Source: Mesorhizobium loti (lineage in GTDB: Bacteria > Pseudomonadota > Alphaproteobacteria > Rhizobiales > Rhizobiaceae). Taken from it: a DNA stretch of 64,000 nt. The notes beneath the pieces are model-generated. The model was not told the DNA's origin and ran no database searches. It saw nothing but the letters and a program-made list of their open reading frames with translations. Position numbers and translations under genes: made by a program. This document shows, in pieces, positions 60,324-64,000 of this stretch. Each line of letters starts with the position of its first letter. The first letter of the stretch is position 1. Location of the stretch: assembly GCA_014189435.1 (NCBI GenBank), contig CP050293.1:3043001-3107000 (forward strand), given 5' to 3'.

Positions 60324-60399
60324 TGTAGAAAACGCCGCCCCAATTTCCCCTAGCGGCGACTATCACGTACAATAAGCTTTACGGCAACATGGACACGAT

Positions 60400-60618
60400 A
60401 TGACCGACAACCCTAACCACCGCTTTGACCGCCTGCTAAAAGCGATGGCTACCAAGCCGCCACTTACTTCCCAACAGGGCGCGGGAACGATTGCAGCAAG
60501 AGATCAATCATCAGGTGCGGTTCCTGACGAAGGTTCTGCCGGTACTCGAATTCCCAAAGATAGGTCTGCAACCACTTCTTCGAAACCGAAACGTAAGTCC
60601 CGCTCATCGAACGCCTGA
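60400..60618 (+). CDS. Small frame overlapping the transposase 3' end
   Basis: A 72-residue frame, MTDNPNHRFDRLLKAMATKP then a low-complexity Ser/Lys-rich end. The first 20 residues look protein-like (amphipathic, Arg/Lys-rich) and recall short proteins annotated beside IS1595-type transposases, but the second half is antisense to the transposase gene (60464-60618) and may have no function of its own. Doubtful. Confidence 0.35.
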   Translation: MTDNPNHRFDRLLKAMATKPPLTSQQGAGTIAARDQSSGAVPDEGSAGTRIPKDRSATTSSKPKRKSRSSNA

Positions 60619-61342
60619 CGTGCGACCAGAAAGCTTCGATGTTGTTGGTGTGGACCTGCCCGTTCACATACTCGCCAGCGCTATGGTTCACGGTGCCGTG
60701 CATATAGCCGTTTTCCATCAACTCACCGTATGAAAGCAGCTCGTCGGTCGCGACGCGCGAACCCTGCTTAACCCACTTCAATATGGCCGGCATGATATGG
60801 CGAGCCTTGCGGCTAGGGATGACCTGAGTAACAACATCGCCGCCACGTTCAATCGCACCAAAGACAACGGCCTTGTCGTCTTCGCCGCGCTTGTCGACGC
60901 CGCCGAAATACATTTCGTCAGCCTCTACAATGCCGCCATCCTTGCCGCCCAGCGTGTTGTCGCCATCGACATAGCCCATGTATTGGCGGATGAGGTTGCA
61001 CATGCGCCAAGCCGTCTTGTAGGTCACGCCAATGGTGCGCTGGACTTCCTTCGCGGACACGCCGTTGCGGGATGAGCAGAACAGGAACATGACGGTAAAC
61101 CAGTCGCGCAGGGACGTGCGCGTGGCCTCGAACGGCGTGCCAGCGGTCGGATAGACCTGTGCACCGCAGAAATCGCACTCGTAGCAGCGCCGAGCCTTCA
61201 CACGATGGAATTTGGCCACGCGATGACACTTGGCGCAGGAGTGACGCTCGCCGTACCGTGTCACCATAAGGTGTTCAAGGCAGGCGTCTTCGGTCGTGAA
61301 GCGCTCTTGGAACTGGCGAAGGGTAGGAAGCTTGTTGCTCAT
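60464..61342 (-). CDS. IS1595-family transposase
   Basis: A 292-residue DDE-type transposase. A zinc ribbon comes first: Cys36 and Cys39 in SCAKCHR, Cys56 and Cys59 in YECDFCG. The catalytic core follows: Asp142 in EADEMYFGG, Asp200 in VATDELL, and HTNNIEAFWSHVRR with Glu236 near the third acidic position, as in the ISXO2-like DDE domain. It is intact. The start codon is only 5 bases from a TATAAT on the same strand, so the mRNA is probably leaderless. Confidence 0.93.
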   Translation of the reverse strand: MSNKLPTLRQFQERFTTEDACLEHLMVTRYGERHSCAKCHRVAKFHRVKARRCYECDFCGAQVYPTAGTPFEATRTSLRDWFTVMFLFCSSRNGVSAKEVQRTIGVTYKTAWRMCNLIRQYMGYVDGDNTLGGKDGGIVEADEMYFGGVDKRGEDDKAVVFGAIERGGDVVTQVIPSRKARHIMPAILKWVKQGSRVATDELLSYGELMENGYMHGTVNHSAGEYVNGQVHTNNIEAFWSHVRRSMSGTYVSVSKKWLQTYLWEFEYRQNLRQEPHLMIDLLLQSFPRPVGK

Positions 61343-61347
61343 ACCAA

Positions 61348-61378
61348 ATTATATGGTATTGCCCCTTACATGTTTCAA
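61348..61378 (-). promoter_or_regulatory. Transposase promoter overlapping the terminal repeat
   Basis: On the reverse strand TTGAAA (complement of 61373-61378, inside the right terminal repeat) and TATAAT (complement of 61348-61353) are 19 bp apart. TATAAT ends 5 bp before the ATG of the transposase, implying a leaderless transcript. A 6-bp inverted repeat, ATACCA/TGGTAT (61341-61346, 61354-61359), covers this area and may be an autoregulatory site. Confidence 0.5.
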
Positions 61379-61390
61379 GGGGATACATCC
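61366..61390 (-). repeat. Right terminal inverted repeat of the IS1595-type element
   Basis: The complement of the left repeat at 21 of 25 bases. Its outer edge at 61391 borders CTCGCGC, the copy of the target sequence seen at 58934-58940. Confidence 0.8.
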
Positions 61391-61391
61391 C

Positions 61392-61398
61392 CTCGCGC
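61392..61398. repeat. Right 7-bp target-site duplication
   Basis: CTCGCGC, identical to 58934-58940, directly outside the right end of the IS1595-type element. Confidence 0.7.
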
Positions 61399-61527
61399 AG
61401 AGATGCATCCCGCATTGGGCCAGACGGCTCGATTGTTTCGATCTGCCGAATCGCTGCCTTGCATGCGAAGCTTCGTCACGCAGCCTAGCGCTTGTGCGGC
61501 TGGAATAACAAAGGTCATATCGCCGGC

Positions 61528-62472
61528 ATGCTGAAATCCGCGAAAATACTGGCCATAGGCGGCGCCCATATCGACCGGCGTGGGCAGGTGTCCGGCCCGT
61601 ACGTGCCCGCCGCCTCCAATCCCGGCACGATGCGCGAGGATGTCGGCGGTGGCGTCTTCAACGCTTTGCGCAGTGCGGTGCTTCGTGGCGTCTCCGCGTC
61701 GCTCATGTCGGTGCGCGGCGGCGATGCCGCCGCCGACACTGTTTCACGAGCCATCGCCGAGGCGGGCATTGCCGACCTGTCGGCGGTGTTCCTCGACCGC
61801 ACTACGCCAAGCTACACGGCGCTGATCGACAGCGAGGGCGAGTTGATCGTCGGCTTTGCCGACATGGCGCTCTATGACCTGGCCTTTCCCAAGCAGATCA
61901 GGCGCTCCAAGGTCCGGGAGGTGATCGCGGCCGCGGACGCCATCTTCTGCGACGCCAACCTGCCAACGGCGGCGCTGGAACGGCTGGTTCCGCTTGCCGC
62001 CGGCAAGCCCGTCTTCGCCATTGCCATTTCGCCAGCCAAGATCGTGCGCTTGAAGCCGGTGCTGGGCAATCTGGCCGTCGTCTTCATGAACCGGCGCGAA
62101 GCGATCGCACTGGCAGATTTGGACGCTGCGACTTCCCCGCAAGACATCGTCGCCGGGCTCAGACGCGCAGGGCTGAGGAGTGGCGTGGTGACGGCGGGCG
62201 GCGGCCCCATGCTGGGCTTCGATGAAGCCGGCGCTTTCTCGATCCTGCCGCCGCCGCCAAGAAAGGTCGCTGACGTCACCGGCGCCGGCGACGCGCTGGC
62301 GGGCGCAACGGTCGCTGCCTTGCTGCGCGGCTTGCCGCTGCGGGTGGCCTTGCGCGAAGGCATTGCCGCGGCGACGCTCGCCATCGAAAGCGCCAACGCT
62401 GTTCCGGATTTCACCGCGGCGAGCTTCGCGGACGCGCTGGCTCTTGTGCCGGATGCCAGGGAAGTGGCATGA
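61528..62472 (+). CDS. PfkB family carbohydrate kinase, probably pseudouridine kinase
   Basis: A 314-residue ribokinase-fold enzyme. ILAIGGAHIDRRGQ is the N-terminal signature and DVTGAGDALAGATVAALL the ATP/active-site motif with catalytic Asp. The next gene is psuG, so pseudouridine is the likely substrate (pseudouridine to pseudouridine 5'-phosphate), as in E. coli YeiC. ATG at 61528. The insertion element ends 137 bp upstream and may have replaced the original promoter. Confidence 0.85.
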   Translation: MLKSAKILAIGGAHIDRRGQVSGPYVPAASNPGTMREDVGGGVFNALRSAVLRGVSASLMSVRGGDAAADTVSRAIAEAGIADLSAVFLDRTTPSYTALIDSEGELIVGFADMALYDLAFPKQIRRSKVREVIAAADAIFCDANLPTAALERLVPLAAGKPVFAIAISPAKIVRLKPVLGNLAVVFMNRREAIALADLDAATSPQDIVAGLRRAGLRSGVVTAGGGPMLGFDEAGAFSILPPPPRKVADVTGAGDALAGATVAALLRGLPLRVALREGIAAATLAIESANAVPDFTAASFADALALVPDAREVA

Positions 62473-62547
62473 GACCGGCAAATTCATAGTACCGCAGTGC
62501 TGCCGAGCGTCCCGATGGGCGCGCCGCACTCCGGATTGGAGACCCAG

Positions 62548-63465
<918 letters not shown>

Positions 63466-63481
63466 GTTTCACGCGGCAAAG

Positions 63482-63631
63482 GCCCCCTCACCCGGATTGC
63501 CAAAACCGAATTGCAAACGGCAATTCGGGGCAATCCGACCTCTCCCCGAGGGGAGAGGAGCTTGCAGCGCCGACATCGACCTCTTCTCCCCTCGGGGAGA
63601 AGGTGGCCGCGAAGCGGCCGGATGAGGGGGC
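63482..63631. repeat. RIME-like palindromic intergenic element
   Basis: GCCCCCTCACCCGG (63482-63495) and CCGGATGAGGGGGC (63618-63631) are outer arms. Inside are hairpins CCGAATTGC/GCAATTCGG, CTCTCCCC/GGGGAGAG, CTTCTCCCC/GGGGAGAAG and GGCCGC/GCGGCC. Same mosaic class as 25260-25432. It lies between convergent psuG and the TfoX-like gene. Confidence 0.7.
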
Positions 63632-63651
63632 GGCCTCGCGCTTGCGGGAAT

Positions 63652-63975
63652 CTACTTCCCCGCCCGCCGCCCGGCCTCATACGCCCGGCGTGCCCACGCC
63701 GTCATCTCGTCGGGATCGTCGAAGGCGCTGTCGGGAATGCTCCAGTAGGGCATAGCGACCAGCTTGCCGTGGCGGGAGCCGGTATAGGTCCATTGGGTGC
63801 AACCGGCGGCCTCGAACTCGGGCGCGCTTTGCTCGTCGGCCTTCAGCATCAATTCGCCACGCAGCACGATGGCGACGATGACACCGTCGAAATAGATGCC
63901 CTTGCCGCCGAACAGTTTGCGGATGCTGACTGGGCCCAAGCCTTCAAAGAGTTCGGCGATGCGTTCATTGTCCAT
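63652..63975 (-). CDS. TfoX N-terminal domain protein
   Basis: A 107-residue protein matching the TfoX/Sxy N-terminal domain: IAELFEGLGPVSIRKLFGGKG then IYFDGVIVAIVLRGELMLKA are its typical opening. C-terminal half is Trp/Ala rich. TfoX-like proteins are linked to competence in gammaproteobacteria, but small rhizobial ones have no known role. The start lies 25 bp from the window end. Confidence 0.9.
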   Translation of the reverse strand: MDNERIAELFEGLGPVSIRKLFGGKGIYFDGVIVAIVLRGELMLKADEQSAPEFEAAGCTQWTYTGSRHGKLVAMPYWSIPDSAFDDPDEMTAWARRAYEAGRRAGK

Positions 63976-64000
63976 GCCGCGATCATGTCACCGACATTTG

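Larger units (their letters stand above)
58941..61391 (-). mobile_element. IS1595-family insertion element with passenger genes, about 2.45 kb
   Basis: The ends are defined by imperfect 25-bp inverted repeats: GGATGTATGCCGTTCGAA.. (58942-58966) and the complement of 61366-61390, GGATGTATCCCCTTGAAA.., identical at 21 of 25 positions. A 7-bp CTCGCGC repeat flanks both ends. Inside are an IS1595-type transposase at the right end, reading inward, and three further frames: a 74-residue acidic protein, a 310-residue membrane protein and a small antisense frame. The insertion separates recA from the pseudouridine genes. Confidence 0.8.

Noticed and set aside
58941..61391. Toxin-antitoxin module reading of the acidic and membrane passenger genes
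   Set aside because: No known toxin or antitoxin fold recognised; gene order and sizes alone are not enough, so only reported as cargo.

Overview
The window is GC-rich chromosomal DNA of an alphaproteobacterium of the order Hyphomicrobiales, most likely Mesorhizobium or a close relative. This rests on the gene families present (DUF1476 zeta-type ATPase inhibitor, separate purS/purQ/short purL, GntR-MocR regulators, Bcr/CflA pump), on the synteny purL-bolA-grxD and icd-alaS-recA, on the 50-bp palindrome typical of rhizobia at 36876-36925, and on RIME-like palindromic intergenic elements. Genus assignment is an inference from memory of these families; no search was run. No rRNA, tRNA or CRISPR array was seen.

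Layout. (1) 1-8257 is one tight forward gene cluster: a polar amino-acid type ABC importer (binding protein, two permeases, ATPase), an N,N-dimethylformamidase-like protein, a class III aminotransferase, a beta-keto acid cleavage enzyme (DUF849), a GNAT acetyltransferase and a histone-deacetylase-fold amidohydrolase. It reads as import and breakdown of an unknown amine or amide, converging on a class V PLP enzyme. (2) 8273-14508 holds assorted metabolic and small genes. (3) 14541-19959 is a reverse-strand maturation cluster for a molybdenum hydroxylase (flavin reductase, MoxR ATPase, CoxE-like VWA protein, split XdhC, MocA-like fusion) without any structural hydroxylase genes. (4) 20139-36872 mixes housekeeping genes with the purine genes purB, purC, purS, purQ and purL. 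(5) 36920-47063 carries bolA, grxD, a drug pump, ttcA, rpsD with a structured leader, an RNB nuclease, murI and an rRNA/tRNA methyltransferase. (6) 47676-51345 is a tandem family of three secreted parallel beta-helix proteins plus a decayed fourth copy. (7) 51572-58788 has icd, a GST, a PhzF protein, an SDR remnant, alaS and recA. (8) 58941-61391 is an IS1595-family element with terminal inverted repeats, a 7-bp target duplication and passenger genes, inserted between recA and a pseudouridine catabolism pair (pfkB-type kinase and psuG, 61528-63465). A TfoX-like gene ends the window.

Most noteworthy: the passenger-carrying IS1595 element whose left end lies about 150 bp from recA, just outside its putative LexA operators; the mosaic beta-helix paralogues; the terminator-like structured leader of rpsD; the orphan Cox/Xdh maturation cluster; and the amine/amide catabolic cluster with an acetyltransferase/deacetylase pair that share overlapping start and stop codons.
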